60,130 nucleotides of DNA, taken from the NCBI GenBank assembly GCA_001683845.1, contig LXQI01000035.1, positions 1 to 60,130 of the forward strand. The letters are read 5' to 3'. The translations under genes and the position numbers were made by a program. Origin of the DNA: Erythrobacter sp. ANT-B3C2. Its GTDB lineage: Bacteria > Pseudomonadota > Alphaproteobacteria > Sphingomonadales > Sphingomonadaceae. The notes below the pieces were generated by a model. That model saw nothing but the letters and a program-made list of their open reading frames with translations, was not told where the DNA came from and did no database searches. This document shows positions 15,590-25,328 of this stretch, in pieces; within the stretch, counting starts at the first letter, position 1, and each line of letters starts with the position of its first letter.

Positions 15590-18500
15590 TCACTCGGCCG
15601 GATAGGCGGCGGGGGGGCGGCGCTCGCCCTCGCCATCGTCGCCCTCCTTGTAGGTGAGCAGGCGCTTGCTGAGCCACGGGCCAAGCCGCTTCTCGATGCC
15701 ATCCGCGAGGCTAAAGCCGGCCGGCACGATCAGCAGCGTGAGCAGGGTGGAGAGCAACAGCCCGCCGATCACCACGGTGCCCATCGGAGCGCGCCAGGCC
15801 GAGTCGCCGCCGAGCGAGATCGCCGTTGGGATCATGCCCGCGGTCATCGCCACGGTGGTCATCACGATCGGCTGGGCGCGCTTGTGCCCGGCTTCGATGA
15901 TGGCATCCCGCTTGCGCTTGCCGGTGGCGAGTTCCTCCAGCGCGAAATCGATCAGCAGGATCGAGTTCTTGGCCACGATGCCGAACAGCATCAGCACGCC
16001 GATGAACACCGGCAGCGAGATCGGCTGGCCGAGCAGCCACAGCGCGATCATCCCGCCCAGTGGCGCGAGGAACAGCGAGCCCATGTTGACCAGCGGCGAG
16101 ACCAGCCGGCGGTACAGCAGCACCAGCACCGCGAACACCAGCAGCACGCCAGTGCCCAGCGCCACCACGAAGGCCTGCATCATCTCTTGCTGCCATTCGT
16201 CAGCGCCAACTGGAGAGTTGGAGACGCCCGAGGGCAGGTTCTGCATGATCGGCAGGCGGTTGATGGCCGATTTCACGTCGCCGCTGGCAAAGCCCGGCGC
16301 GACATCGGCGCTGACGAACACGCGGCGGTTCTGGTTGTGGCGCTGAATGGTGGTGGGTCCCATGCCGAAGGTGATTTCGGCCACCCGATCGAGCGGTACC
16401 GAGCCGCCGCTGGCGGTGGGTACGGGCAGGTTGCGGATGGTGGAGATATCGCGCCGATCGCCCTCGGCGAGCCGCACGCGAATGGGGATCTGCCGATCCG
16501 ACAGTGAGAAGCGGGCGGCGTTCTGGTCGATATCGCCCATGGTGGCGATGCGGATCGCCTGGCTGAGCGCGGCGGTGGAAACGCCGAGGCTGGAGGCGAT
16601 ATCCTCGCGTGGGGTAACGATCAGTTCGGGCCGCTGCAGATCGATCTCGACACGCGGGGCGACCGCGCCGGGAACCCCGCGCATCTGTTCCGCCACCGTG
16701 CTGGCGGCCGCATCGAGCGCCACCGGATCGGAGCCCGAAAGCATGATCGAGATCGCCCGGCCGGTGCCGCCGCCGCCAGATTGCGGGTCATTGAAATTGA
16801 CCCGCGCATCGGCGAAGTCCTGCAGCACGGGGGCCAGCTCGCGCTCGAATTCGAGGCTGGTGCGTTCGCGATCGTCACGAAGCACCAGGCGCACGAAACC
16901 CGAACCCTCGCGCACGATGCCGATCGCGACTTCGACCTCCTGCTCCTGCTCCATGCGAGCGGCCACGGCGCTGACCACCGCCTCGGTCTGCTCGAGCGTG
17001 GTGCCGGGCACCATCTCGACCTGGATCCTCGAGAAATCGCTATCGGCATTGGGGAAGAACTGCTTGGGGAGCGAGTAGCCAATCCACACGGTGAGCAGCA
17101 GGGCGCCGACGCCGACCCCCATCATCCACACCCGGTGATCGAGCATGCGCGCGCCATAGCGCGCCTTGCGGTTGAGGAACCAGGTGCGAAAGCCGCTGCC
17201 GAACAGCGCGGCAACAAACCCCAGCACCCAACCGAAGAAGATCGCTGTGAACCAGCCGAGCGCCACCGCGACCGCGAAACCCACCGTGAGCATGGCGAGC
17301 GCGAGCAGCACGCCGACGATCTGGCCCAGCCAATCGGGCAGGAAGGCCATGCCGGCCTTCCAGCTTTCGGCGGTGATCAGTGGCGAACCATAGGACAGCA
17401 GCATGGAGAAGATGAAATAGAGCCCGGCGAGGAAGCCAAGCAGGATCACCGAAAACAGCACGAAGCCGATCAGGCCGTAATGCCAGTGATATTCGACGCG
17501 GCCGGCCGCCTGGCGCCGCTCGTCGGCGCGCGATCGGTCGATCGACCAGCGCAGGATCCGCATGTAGCGATCCATCATCGGCCCCTCGCCATGTTGCGCC
17601 TGGCCCTTGGCCTTCAGGAAATAGGCTGCGACCATCGGCGTGATCGTGCGGGCGACCGCCAGGCTCATCAGCACCGAGACCACCACGGTAAGCCCGAAAT
17701 TCTTGAAGAACTGACCCGACACGCCCGGCATCAGGCCTACCGGCAGGAAGACCGCGACGATGGAGAAAGTGGTGGCGACCACCGCGAGGCCGATCTCGTC
17801 GGCCGCGTCGATCGAGGCCTGATAGGCGCTTTTGCCCATGCGCATGTGGCGCACGATGTTTTCGATTTCCACGATCGCATCGTCGACCAGCACCCCCGCA
17901 ACCAACCCCAGCGCAAGCAGCGAGAGCGTGTTGAGCGAGAAGCCCATCATGTCCATGAACCAGAAGGTCGGGATGGCCGATAGCGGGATCGCCAGCGCGG
18001 CGATCACCGTGGCCCGCCAGTCGCGCAGGAACAGGAACACCACGATCACGGCGAGTACCGAGCCCTCGATCAACGCCGCCATCGAGCTTTCGTATTGCGC
18101 CAAGGTGTAATCGACGTCGGTGAACAGCCGGGTGAACCTGATGCCGGGGTTCTCTTCCTCCAGCGCCTGCAGCTGCTCGACCGCGGCATCGTACACCGCC
18201 ACGTCAGATTCGCCGCGCGCGCGGGTGATCGAGAAGGTGATCACCTGCTTGCCGTTGAGCTTGGCGAGCGAGCGCAATTCGCCGTAGCTGTCGCTGACGC
18301 GGGCGATCTCGCCCAAGCGCACGGTGCGCTGGCCGCCGAGCGCGATCTGCGTCTGGGAGAGTTCGTAGGCCGAGGCGGCATTGCCGAGCACGCGCACCGA
18401 CTGGCGTGAGCCGGCGATCTCCGCCTGTCCGCCTGCGGCGTTGAGATTAAGCTGGCGCAGCGTGTTGTTGACCTGGCTGGCGGTGACGCCGAGCGCCTGC

Positions 18501-19087
18501 ATCTTGGCTGGATCGAGGATCACCAGGATCTCGCGATCGACCCCGCCGTTGCGGCCGACCTCGGCCAGCCCGTCTACCATGAGCAGGCGCTTGGTCAGCG
18601 TATCGTCGATGAACCACGAAAGCTGCTCGATCGTCATGTCGTCGGCCGCGGCGCCGTAATAGACGATCGGCTCGCCGCTGGTCTGCTGCTTGAACACCTG
18701 CGGTTCGAGAATGCCATCGGGCAGTTCGCCGCGGATCTGGTCGACCGCGCTCTTCACCTCGTTCACCGCCTCGGCGATGTCGGTGCCCAGCGCGAACTCG
18801 ATGCTGGTGCTGGTGTTGCCCTCGCTCGCGCTGGAGTAGATGTTCTCGACGCCCTCCAGCGTCTGCACCGCCGCCTCGACCCGCTGGGTGATCTGGTTCT
18901 CGATCTCCGCCGGCGCGGCGCCGGGCTGCGAGATGGAAATGATTACGACCGGGAACTCGATGTCCGGGTTGTTCTGGATGTCCATCTGCTGGAAGCTCAG
19001 CAGGCCGGCCATGACCAGACCGATGAACGCGAGGATTGGGACGATCGGATTGCGGATCGACCAGGCAGAGATGTTGTTGAGGTTCAT
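15590..19087 (-). CDS. RND efflux pump inner-membrane subunit with extra membrane insertion
   Basis: A proton-driven AcrB-type (HAE1) transporter of 1165 residues; the family is usually 1020-1060. Standard features are present: N-terminal helix with SIRNPIV, porter-domain motifs, and the proton-relay pair in VDDAIVEIEN (Asp402-Asp403). About 125 extra residues (roughly 519-645) lie between RILRWS and RMLDHRVW, where most relatives pass directly into the second membrane half. They carry three more hydrophobic stretches (about 536-565, 587-610, 612-633). The frame is uninterrupted, so this is a true insertion. The adaptor gene is immediately upstream. No outer-membrane channel gene is adjacent, so it probably uses a shared TolC-type partner. 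Confidence 0.9.
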   Translation of the reverse strand: MNLNNISAWSIRNPIVPILAFIGLVMAGLLSFQQMDIQNNPDIEFPVVIISISQPGAAPAEIENQITQRVEAAVQTLEGVENIYSSASEGNTSTSIEFALGTDIAEAVNEVKSAVDQIRGELPDGILEPQVFKQQTSGEPIVYYGAAADDMTIEQLSWFIDDTLTKRLLMVDGLAEVGRNGGVDREILVILDPAKMQALGVTASQVNNTLRQLNLNAAGGQAEIAGSRQSVRVLGNAASAYELSQTQIALGGQRTVRLGEIARVSDSYGELRSLAKLNGKQVITFSITRARGESDVAVYDAAVEQLQALEEENPGIRFTRLFTDVDYTLAQYESSMAALIEGSVLAVIVVFLFLRDWRATVIAALAIPLSAIPTFWFMDMMGFSLNTLSLLALGLVAGVLVDDAIVEIENIVRHMRMGKSAYQASIDAADEIGLAVVATTFSIVAVFLPVGLMPGVSGQFFKNFGLTVVVSVLMSLAVARTITPMVAAYFLKAKGQAQHGEGPMMDRYMRILRWSIDRSRADERRQAAGRVEYHWHYGLIGFVLFSVILLGFLAGLYFIFSMLLSYGSPLITAESWKAGMAFLPDWLGQIVGVLLALAMLTVGFAVAVALGWFTAIFFGWVLGFVAALFGSGFRTWFLNRKARYGARMLDHRVWMMGVGVGALLLTVWIGYSLPKQFFPNADSDFSRIQVEMVPGTTLEQTEAVVSAVAARMEQEQEVEVAIGIVREGSGFVRLVLRDDRERTSLEFERELAPVLQDFADARVNFNDPQSGGGGTGRAISIMLSGSDPVALDAAASTVAEQMRGVPGAVAPRVEIDLQRPELIVTPREDIASSLGVSTAALSQAIRIATMGDIDQNAARFSLSDRQIPIRVRLAEGDRRDISTIRNLPVPTASGGSVPLDRVAEITFGMGPTTIQRHNQNRRVFVSADVAPGFASGDVKSAINRLPIMQNLPSGVSNSPVGADEWQQEMMQAFVVALGTGVLLVFAVLVLLYRRLVSPLVNMGSLFLAPLGGMIALWLLGQPISLPVFIGVLMLFGIVAKNSILLIDFALEELATGKRKRDAIIEAGHKRAQPIVMTTVAMTAGMIPTAISLGGDSAWRAPMGTVVIGGLLLSTLLTLLIVPAGFSLADGIEKRLGPWLSKRLLTYKEGDDGEGERRPPAAYPAE

Positions 19088-19104
19088 GATAGGGGTGCCG
19101 CCCG

Positions 19105-20301
19105 TCAGCTCGCGCGGCGCTGGGCCGCCACGGGGCGGACCGTATCGCCCTCTGCCAGGAAGCCCGCGGCGCGCATCACCACCCGCTCCTGCCCGGTGAG
19201 GCCGGAGGTGATCGCAATGCCATCGGCGGTGACGAGGCCCAGTTCCACCCGGCGGCGCACGACCCGGTTGCCCTCGCCCACGATGAGCACGAAGCTGCCC
19301 TCATCGTCGGACTGGAGCGCGCTTTCGGGCAGCAACGGCGCGACCAGCGTGCCGCTGACGAGGCGCACGGTGGCAAAGCCGCCGGGGCGCAGTTCGGAGG
19401 CATAGGGAAGCGCGCAGCGGGCGGTGCCCTGGCGGGTCTGCTCGTTGATGGTGGGCGCCTTCTGCCACACCTGGCATTCGAAGGTCTCACGGCTGCCGAC
19501 CGGGGTGACGAGGCCGGTGGCCCCGGTGGAAAGGGCGGCGAGATCGCTCTCGCCGAGCTGGGCGAGCAATTCCATCTCGCCGCCGCTGGCGATGGTGAAG
19601 AGCGGGCTGGCACCGCCGCTGACGACCTGGCCGAGCTCGACATTGCGCCGGAGAACGAGGCCGCCGGCGGGGGCGACGATGTTGAGCCGGGCGTTGCGCT
19701 GCTGCAATTCGCGCAGCTGCGCGTCGGCCACGCCGACCCGCGCGCGGGCGGCATCGCGGGTGGCGGTGAGGCGATCGACATCGGCCTGGCTGATGAAACC
19801 GCGATCAACCAGCTGCAGCGCGCGATCGAGATTGGCCTGGGCGAGATCGGCATCGGCCTGCGCGACCTGGATCTGCGCGCGCTGGCTCTGCACCTGTTCG
19901 TTCTGCACGGAGCGGTCGATCACCGCGAGCACCTGGCCGGCGCGCACCCAATCACCCTGTTCGACCGGGATGGAGACGACGCGCCCGCCCTCGCCCACTA
20001 CGCCGACGGGCATTTCGCGGCGCGCGGCCAGCGTTCCGGTGGCGGTGATCACGCCTTCGATCGTGCCGCGGCCGGGCGCCACGACAGTGACCGCGGGCGC
20101 GGTCTCGTCAGCGGCGGTAAAGGCCGCTTCGTCCCCGCCGCCCTGCGAGAGCATCCAGACGGCAAGCGCAATGAAGATGGCGGCGATCACCGCTGCAATG
20201 ATGTAGCGGCTGCGCTTACTCTCGCGCTCCTCCGCAATGGCCTCGGAAGCCACCGCATCGGGCGTGCCTTCGAACTCCACCGCCCTGCGTTCGTAGTTCA
20301 T
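19105..20301 (-). CDS. RND efflux periplasmic adaptor (membrane fusion protein)
   Basis: A 398-residue adaptor. It has a cytoplasmic start, one membrane helix (about 32-51), a lipoyl/barrel-sandwich half-motif (GTLAARREMPVGVVGEGGRV, then GDWVRAGQVLAVID), an alpha-helical hairpin (about 125-180), the second lipoyl half (IVAPAGGLVLRRNVELGQVV), and a beta-barrel with the membrane-proximal C-terminus. It links the adjacent pump to an outer-membrane channel. It ends 17 bp before the pump gene, consistent with one transcript. Confidence 0.92.
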   Translation of the reverse strand: MNYERRAVEFEGTPDAVASEAIAEERESKRSRYIIAAVIAAIFIALAVWMLSQGGGDEAAFTAADETAPAVTVVAPGRGTIEGVITATGTLAARREMPVGVVGEGGRVVSIPVEQGDWVRAGQVLAVIDRSVQNEQVQSQRAQIQVAQADADLAQANLDRALQLVDRGFISQADVDRLTATRDAARARVGVADAQLRELQQRNARLNIVAPAGGLVLRRNVELGQVVSGGASPLFTIASGGEMELLAQLGESDLAALSTGATGLVTPVGSRETFECQVWQKAPTINEQTRQGTARCALPYASELRPGGFATVRLVSGTLVAPLLPESALQSDDEGSFVLIVGEGNRVVRRRVELGLVTADGIAITSGLTGQERVVMRAAGFLAEGDTVRPVAAQRRAS

Positions 20302-20474
20302 CGGCCCTACCAGCTATTACGAAGTCGCCGATCGCGAACGCGGGTAAAAGATCCCCCGCGCGGCACGCTTGCAGCAACCGATGGTGCACAGATAGCCGTA
20401 CCGGTGCCTAATCGCAACGCGCCAGTCTGCCGACGGTGCCTGTCGACCGACGAGCGACGCCTGATGGAGCGCAG

Positions 20475-20513
20475 GAAAAAAGGGCGAAACGCTGCGCGCT
20501 CCGCCCTCTTTTG
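20475..20513 (-). terminator. Rho-independent terminator of the GlsB-like gene
   Basis: Reading the minus strand, GGGCG (from 20506) and CGCCC (to 20482) form a stem around a GC-rich loop, followed by six T residues (20481-20476). It lies about 35 bp past the GlsB-like stop codon. Confidence 0.65.
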
Positions 20514-20540
20514 CAATGTTTGTAATAGGTTGTCGGTCGG

Positions 20541-20807
20541 TTAGCGAACCCGGCCGCGCTGCACCAGATTGACGATGGCGAGCAACACGATAGCGCCAAC
20601 CACTGCGATGATGAGCCCTGTAATGCTGAACTCCTGGATGCTGCCCTGAATACCGAACAGAGACCCGGCCAGCACATTGCCGATCACCGCGCCGATGATG
20701 CCGACGATGATGTTCATGAAGATGCCCATGGAGGCATCACGGTTCATGACCATGCTGGCCAGCCAACCGGCGACACCGCCAACGATAATTGCGATAATCC
20801 AACCCAT
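20541..20807 (-). CDS. GlsB/YeaQ/YmgE family stress membrane protein
   Basis: An 88-residue protein with three hydrophobic segments and the Gly-rich pattern of transglycosylase-associated proteins (IIVGGVAGWLASMVMNR, NIIVGIIGAVIGNVLAGSLFG). It sits in the inner membrane. Members of this family are induced by general, acid or osmotic stress; the molecular role is not established. A perfect EcfG promoter about 45 bp upstream and a terminator downstream mark it as a single-gene stress transcript. Confidence 0.9.
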   Translation of the reverse strand: MGWIIAIIVGGVAGWLASMVMNRDASMGIFMNIIVGIIGAVIGNVLAGSLFGIQGSIQEFSITGLIIAVVGAIVLLAIVNLVQRGRVR

Positions 20808-20852
20808 AGTGAGGTCTCCCCTTCGACGCCGTCGATGTGCGCACGCCTCTCA

Positions 20853-20877
20853 AACGGAAGGTCAAGCGAAGCGTTCC
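20853..20877 (-). promoter_or_regulatory. EcfG-dependent promoter of the GlsB-like gene
   Basis: On the minus strand GGAAC (20877-20873), 16 bases, CGTT (20856-20853): an exact consensus match with the same spacing as the nepR promoter. It predicts control of the stress membrane protein by the sigma factor encoded 9 kb away. Confidence 0.75.
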
Positions 20878-20932
20878 CCGACCCGCCCCTGCACGATTGG
20901 GCCACGCCCGGGCACAGCCCTGGCGAGACCGC

Positions 20933-21232
20933 TCAGAAGCGCAGCTGGCGTTCGTACAGATCGCGGTAGTGTTGGAGGCGGGTGACGCGCAAGCCCTTCA
21001 TGCCCGAACGGTCGACCGCGCGCTGCCAGCCGGCGAATTCCTCCAGCGTGAGGCCGTAGCGCTCGAGCACCTCGTCGATCGTCAGCAGGCCGCCGTTGAC
21101 CGCGGCCACCACCTCGGCCTTGCGGCGGATGACCCAGCGCTTGGTATCGGCGGGCGGCAGATCGGCGCGGGTCAGCGGCTCGCCGAGTGGGCCGATGACC
21201 TGCGTGGGGCTGGGGGCGGGCTGGTCTGTCAT
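20933..21232 (-). CDS. sciP: CtrA inhibitor SciP (DUF1153)
   Basis: A 99-residue helical DNA/CtrA-binding regulator. The conserved core runs from VIGPLGEPLTRADLPPADTK through RWVIRRKAEVVAAVNGGLL to FAGWQRAVDRSG and GLRVTRLQHYR. In Caulobacter the homologue binds CtrA and blocks recruitment of RNA polymerase in early G1. The ATG at 21232 gives a family-sized protein; a longer frame reaching 21424 is rejected. It stands alone between the GlsB-like gene and divergent mnmA. Confidence 0.9.
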   Translation of the reverse strand: MTDQPAPSPTQVIGPLGEPLTRADLPPADTKRWVIRRKAEVVAAVNGGLLTIDEVLERYGLTLEEFAGWQRAVDRSGMKGLRVTRLQHYRDLYERQLRF

Positions 21233-21474
21233 TGCGTTCCTCTCGGAAGCGCCACTACGCCGGAGCGGTTTGCGATCCGCTGAAGCAACAGGGTTAACGG
21301 ATGCAGCACGCCGCGCCGTGGCGGAACCGCCAGTGGGCGAGGCGTGCCGATGATGCCTGAGCTTTTGTCGTCGTCCATGCGCAGGCTGGTAGCGGGCAGG
21401 GGTCAAGAAGAGGTAAACCCGCACGGCTTACCGCCGGTTTGGCGTGGCGGGCGCTTCCGGTGTAAGGGCCCGCG

Positions 21475-22635
21475 ATGAACGTCTTTGCTCCCATGCACGC
21501 TGCCGAGGCGGCACCGCTGTTCGACCTGCCGCGCGCGCCTGCGGACTGCCGAATCGTGGTGGCGATGTCGGGCGGGGTGGACAGCTCGGTGGTCGCGGCG
21601 CTGGCGGCCGCCACTGGCGCGCAGGTGACCGGGATTACGCTGCAGCTTTACGATCATGGCGCGGCCACGGCCCGCAAGGGCGCCTGCTGCGCGGGCGACG
21701 ACATCCGCGATGCGCGCGCCGTGGCCGACCGGCTGGGCATCGCGCATTACGTATTCGACCACGAGAGCGCGTTTCGTGCCGACGTGGTCGAGCGCTTTGC
21801 CGAGGATTACCTCGCCGGGCGCACGCCAATCCCCTGCATCCGCTGCAACATGGGGCCCAAGTTCACCGACCTGCTGCGCATGGCGCGCGAGTTGAGCGCC
21901 GATTGCCTCGCCACCGGCCATTATGTGCGGCGGGTGCCGGGTGCCCACGGGCCGGAGCTGTGGCGGGCGCTGGAGGCCGCGCGCGACCAGTCCTATTTCC
22001 TCTATGGCACCACCGAGGAGCAACTCGATTATTTGCGCTTTCCGCTGGGCGGGCTGCCCAAGCCCGCGGTGCGCCAGATCGCGCTGGAGTTCGGGCTGGC
22101 GGTGGCGGCCAAGCCGGACAGCCAGGACATCTGCTTCGTACCCGATGGCGATTATGCCAGCATCGTGCGCGCGGTGCGGCCGGAAGGGGCGCGGCCCGGC
22201 GCGATCGTCCACGCCCAGAGCGGCGCGGTGCTGGGGCGCCATGCGGGGGTGATCCATTATACCGTGGGCCAGCGGCGGGGGCTAGAGATCGGCGGACAGG
22301 CCGAGCCGCTGTATGTGGTGGGCATCGATGCGGCGGCGGCCGAGGTGCGGGTGGGCCCCAGGCGCATGCTGGCGGTGGGCGCGGCGCGGATGGTCGAGAC
22401 CAACCGGATCGGCCCGCTGCCCGAGGCCGGCATGTCGGCACCGATCACCGCCAAGGTACGGTCGATGGCGCGGCCGGTGCCGGTGGTGCTGGAGGGGCCG
22501 CTGGGAGACGGCGCGGCGTGCACGATCCGCTTCGCCGAGCCGGAATATGGCGTTGCGCCGGGGCAGGCGGCGGTGCTCTATGCGGGCGAGCGGGTGCTGG
22601 GTGGCGGGTGGATCGAAAGCACCGAGCCGGGCTGA
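21475..22635 (+). CDS. mnmA: tRNA-specific 2-thiouridylase MnmA
   Basis: A 386-residue enzyme that sulfurates U34 of tRNA Lys, Glu and Gln in the cytoplasm. The PP-loop SGGVDSSV is at about 32-39. The two catalytic cysteines fall in [12 protein letters not shown] and DSQDICF, and the C-terminal domain carries [10 protein letters not shown]. The start is either this ATG (AAGGG nine bases upstream) or the ATG six codons later. The gene converges with the phzF-type gene, separated by only six bases. Confidence 0.95.
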   Translation: MNVFAPMHAAEAAPLFDLPRAPADCRIVVAMSGGVDSSVVAALAAATGAQVTGITLQLYDHGAATARKGACCAGDDIRDARAVADRLGIAHYVFDHESAFRADVVERFAEDYLAGRTPIPCIRCNMGPKFTDLLRMARELSADCLATGHYVRRVPGAHGPELWRALEAARDQSYFLYGTTEEQLDYLRFPLGGLPKPAVRQIALEFGLAVAAKPDSQDICFVPDGDYASIVRAVRPEGARPGAIVHAQSGAVLGRHAGVIHYTVGQRRGLEIGGQAEPLYVVGIDAAAAEVRVGPRRMLAVGAARMVETNRIGPLPEAGMSAPITAKVRSMARPVPVVLEGPLGDGAACTIRFAEPEYGVAPGQAAVLYAGERVLGGGWIESTEPG

Positions 22636-22641
22636 TACGCC

Positions 22642-23460
22642 CTAGTCGGGCAGGAAGAACCGCCCTTCCACCACTGTGACGCATGTCCCCCCGAGCCAGG
22701 CGCGCCCGCCCTCCAGCCGGCAGGTGAGAACGCCCCCGCGGCGCGAGGCCTGATGCGCGGTGAACTGCTCCCGCCCCAACCGCTCGGCCCAGAACGGCGC
22801 GAGCGCCGCATGGGCCGCCCCAGTGACGGAATCCTCGTCCACACCCCAGGCGGGCACGAACACGCGGCTGACCACGTCCGCGCCGTCGGGGGAGCCGGCA
22901 TCGGCGCGGGCGGTACAGATCGCCATCAAGTCGATGGACCCCAGCGCGCGAAGATCGGGGCGGAGGGCGCGGACCGCCGCCTCGCTCTCCAGCAGGACGA
23001 TCGCGGTCTGCTCGGCGCCGGTGACCGATTCGAAGCACTCGCCCTCTGCGCCCAATGCCGCCAGCAGCGCCGCATTGGCGCGGGGCTCGACGCGGGTAAC
23101 GGGCAGCGACAACTCGTAAGCGCCGCCAGCGCGGCGAACCTCCAGCAGCCCGGATTGGCGGGTGCGGAAGGTGGCTCGCTCGCGGGCGCCTTCACGGGTG
23201 AGCAGCACATGCCCGCTCGCCAGCGTGGCGTGGCCGCACAGTGCGACCTCGCTGGTGGGGGTAAACCAGCGCAGTTCGTAATCCGCCTCGCCGGTTTCGT
23301 CCGCCACCAGGAAGGCGGTTTCGGCGAAATTGTTCTCCTCACCGATGGCCTGCAGCACGGAATCGGCGGGCCAGCCATCGAGCAGCATCACCGCCGCCTG
23401 ATTGCCGGCGAAGGGCCGCGAGGCAAAGGCATCGATGTGCCAGTACGGAACCGCTTTCAT
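22642..23460 (-). CDS. PhzF-family isomerase/epimerase-like protein
   Basis: A 272-residue two-domain protein with the PhzF fold: HIDAFASRPFAGNQAAVM at the start, the conserved glutamate in NNFAETAFLV (about residue 46), SEVALCGHATLAS, and DSVTGAAHAALAPFWAERLG in the second half. Relatives isomerise phenazine precursors, but most bacterial members have no assigned substrate. The start overlaps the pdxH stop (ATGA), so it is co-translated with pdxH. Confidence 0.9.
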   Translation of the reverse strand: MKAVPYWHIDAFASRPFAGNQAAVMLLDGWPADSVLQAIGEENNFAETAFLVADETGEADYELRWFTPTSEVALCGHATLASGHVLLTREGARERATFRTRQSGLLEVRRAGGAYELSLPVTRVEPRANAALLAALGAEGECFESVTGAEQTAIVLLESEAAVRALRPDLRALGSIDLMAICTARADAGSPDGADVVSRVFVPAWGVDEDSVTGAAHAALAPFWAERLGREQFTAHQASRRGGVLTCRLEGGRAWLGGTCVTVVEGRFFLPD

Positions 23461-24170
23461 GGGTAGAGCAGCGTGCTGGCCCAAGGCCCGCCCCGGCCGT
23501 CACCATCGCGGGTGAACAGCCGGCGTTCGTGCAGGCGGCTGGCGCGGTCGAGCCAGAACTCGATCCGCAGCGGCACCAGCCGAAAGCCGGTCCAGTGCGG
23601 CGGGCGCGGCACCTCGCCGCCTTCGTAAAGCCGGCGCAGTTCCTCCACACGTTCGAGATAGGTCTCCCGTCGGTCCAGCAGGCGCGACTGCTCCGAAGCG
23701 GCCGAGCCGAGCTGCGAATCGCGGCTGCGCGAGTGGAAGTAATTGTCCGCCTCGGCCGCGCTCACCTCGTGCAGCACGCCCTCGATTCGCACCTGGCGGC
23801 GCAGGCTCTTCCAGTGGAACAGCAGCGCCGCCTGGCTGTTCGCCGCGATCTCCGCGCCCTTGCGGCTCTGCGCGTTGGTGTAGAACACGAAGCCCCCTTC
23901 GCCCTCCGGGCCTTCTCCCTGCTGCGCGCCGTGCCCCTTCAGCAGCACCATCCGTACCGAAGGCGCGCCCTCGGCAGTGGCGGTGGCGAGCGCCATGGCG
24001 TTGGGATCGTTCGGCTCGCTGGCCCGCGCCTCGGCGAACCATGCGTCGAACAGCGCGAAGGGGTCCGTGTGCGGGATGGCGGCGTCGGCTGCGGCGCTCT
24101 TGGCCGCTGCGAGAGAGGCTGGGATGCTGCTCGAAACATTGGCTGCGGCGGGTTCGGTGGGGCGCTTCAT
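23457..24170 (-). CDS. pdxH: pyridoxamine 5'-phosphate oxidase
   Basis: A 237-residue FMN enzyme that makes pyridoxal 5'-phosphate from PNP or PMP. Typical segments are PNAMALATATAEGAPSVRMVLLKG (FMN contacts), FVFYTNAQSRKG, QVRIEGVLHEVSAAEADNYFHSRSRDSQLG, and the C-terminus with RLFTRDGDG. The last few residues (STLLYP) resemble the usual RLAP tail. The ATG at 24170 (MKRPTEP) is preferred to a start 11 codons upstream. It is divergent from the DnaJ gene. Confidence 0.94.
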   Translation of the reverse strand: MKRPTEPAAANVSSSIPASLAAAKSAAADAAIPHTDPFALFDAWFAEARASEPNDPNAMALATATAEGAPSVRMVLLKGHGAQQGEGPEGEGGFVFYTNAQSRKGAEIAANSQAALLFHWKSLRRQVRIEGVLHEVSAAEADNYFHSRSRDSQLGSAASEQSRLLDRRETYLERVEELRRLYEGGEVPRPPHWTGFRLVPLRIEFWLDRASRLHERRLFTRDGDGRGGPWASTLLYP

Positions 24171-24251
24171 CAGGCCGCCAGCCCTACGCCCTCGCGCCGC
24201 CACAGGAAAGGGCGCTTGCTCTTGCCCGTCGGCTTACCTAGCTGACACGCC

Positions 24252-25235
24252 ATGGCAGATCCTTACGCGATCCTCGGCGTCCAGCGCGGTGCGAGCGAGC
24301 AGGAGATCAAATCCGCCTATCGCAAGCTCGCCAAAGAGCTGCATCCCGACCGCAACACCGACAATCCTAAGGCGACCGAACGCTTTTCCGAAGCGACCCG
24401 CGCCTACGACCTGCTGTCCGACAAGGACGAGCGCGCGAAGTTCGACCGTGGGGAGATCGATATCGACGGCAACCCGGCGATGCCGTTCGGCGGCGGCTTC
24501 GGCGGGGGCTTCCGCGGGGCCGGAGGCGCACGCGGCGCTTCGCCGCGGGGCGGCTCGGCTCGCGATTTCGAGGGCTTCGGCGGGGGCGAGGAGGTCGACC
24601 TGGGCGACATCTTCGAAGGACTGTTCGGGCGCGGCGGGCCCGGTGCCGGAATGGGTGCCGGGATGGGCGCGGGCATGGGAGGCGCGGGCGGGCAACGGCG
24701 AGGCGTGCCGCCGCAGCGGGGCGCCAACCGGTCCTATCGCATGCGCGTGCCGTTCGTGGAGGCCGCCGCGCTCAGCAGCCAGCGGATCTCGCTGAGCGAC
24801 GGCGCGACGATCGATCTCAAGCTGCCCGCCGGGGTGGAAGATGGCACGCAGATGCGCCTCAAGGGCAAGGGCGAGCAAGGGCCCGGCGGCACGGGCGATG
24901 CGCTGGTAACGATCGAGATCGAGCCGCACCCCTTCTTCACCCGCGAGGGCGCCGACGTGCGGCTGGAGCTGCCGGTGACGCTGGACGAGGCGGTGCGCGG
25001 CGCGCGGATCAGGGTGCCCACGGTGGAGGGCCCGGTGATGCTGACGGTGGCGCCCGGCACCGGATCGGGCAAGGTGCTGCGCCTTAAAGGGCGGGGCTTC
25101 TCGCGCAAGGGCGGCGGGCGCGGCGACCAACTGGTGACGGTGGCGATCCAGCTTCCCGAGGACCTCTCCGAACTCGCGCGGCGGCTCGAGGGCTGGGAGG
25201 AAACCACCCCGGTGCGCGCGCGGTTCGGCCTCTGA
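24252..25235 (+). CDS. DnaJ-family co-chaperone (CbpA-like)
   Basis: A 327-residue protein. The J domain occupies 1-67, with the HPD motif at about 36-38 that stimulates DnaK ATPase. A Gly/Phe-rich linker with a GAGMGAGMGAGM-type repeat spans about 75-150. It is followed by two DnaJ C-terminal beta domains that bind substrate (LKLPAGVEDGTQMRLKGKGE, RVPTVEGPVMLTVAPGTGSG). The zinc-finger domain of true DnaJ is absent, which places it with CbpA/DjlA-type members. Confidence 0.9.
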   Translation: MADPYAILGVQRGASEQEIKSAYRKLAKELHPDRNTDNPKATERFSEATRAYDLLSDKDERAKFDRGEIDIDGNPAMPFGGGFGGGFRGAGGARGASPRGGSARDFEGFGGGEEVDLGDIFEGLFGRGGPGAGMGAGMGAGMGGAGGQRRGVPPQRGANRSYRMRVPFVEAAALSSQRISLSDGATIDLKLPAGVEDGTQMRLKGKGEQGPGGTGDALVTIEIEPHPFFTREGADVRLELPVTLDEAVRGARIRVPTVEGPVMLTVAPGTGSGKVLRLKGRGFSRKGGGRGDQLVTVAIQLPEDLSELARRLEGWEETTPVRARFGL

Positions 25236-25328
25236 ACGCCGCCACCCCGGCGCAGCTGGCTCGGCCTCTGAGCCCCAACAGGTCATTGCCCGCTCGACAC
25301 GGGTTCACTGGCTGGTAGAACCGCAGCG

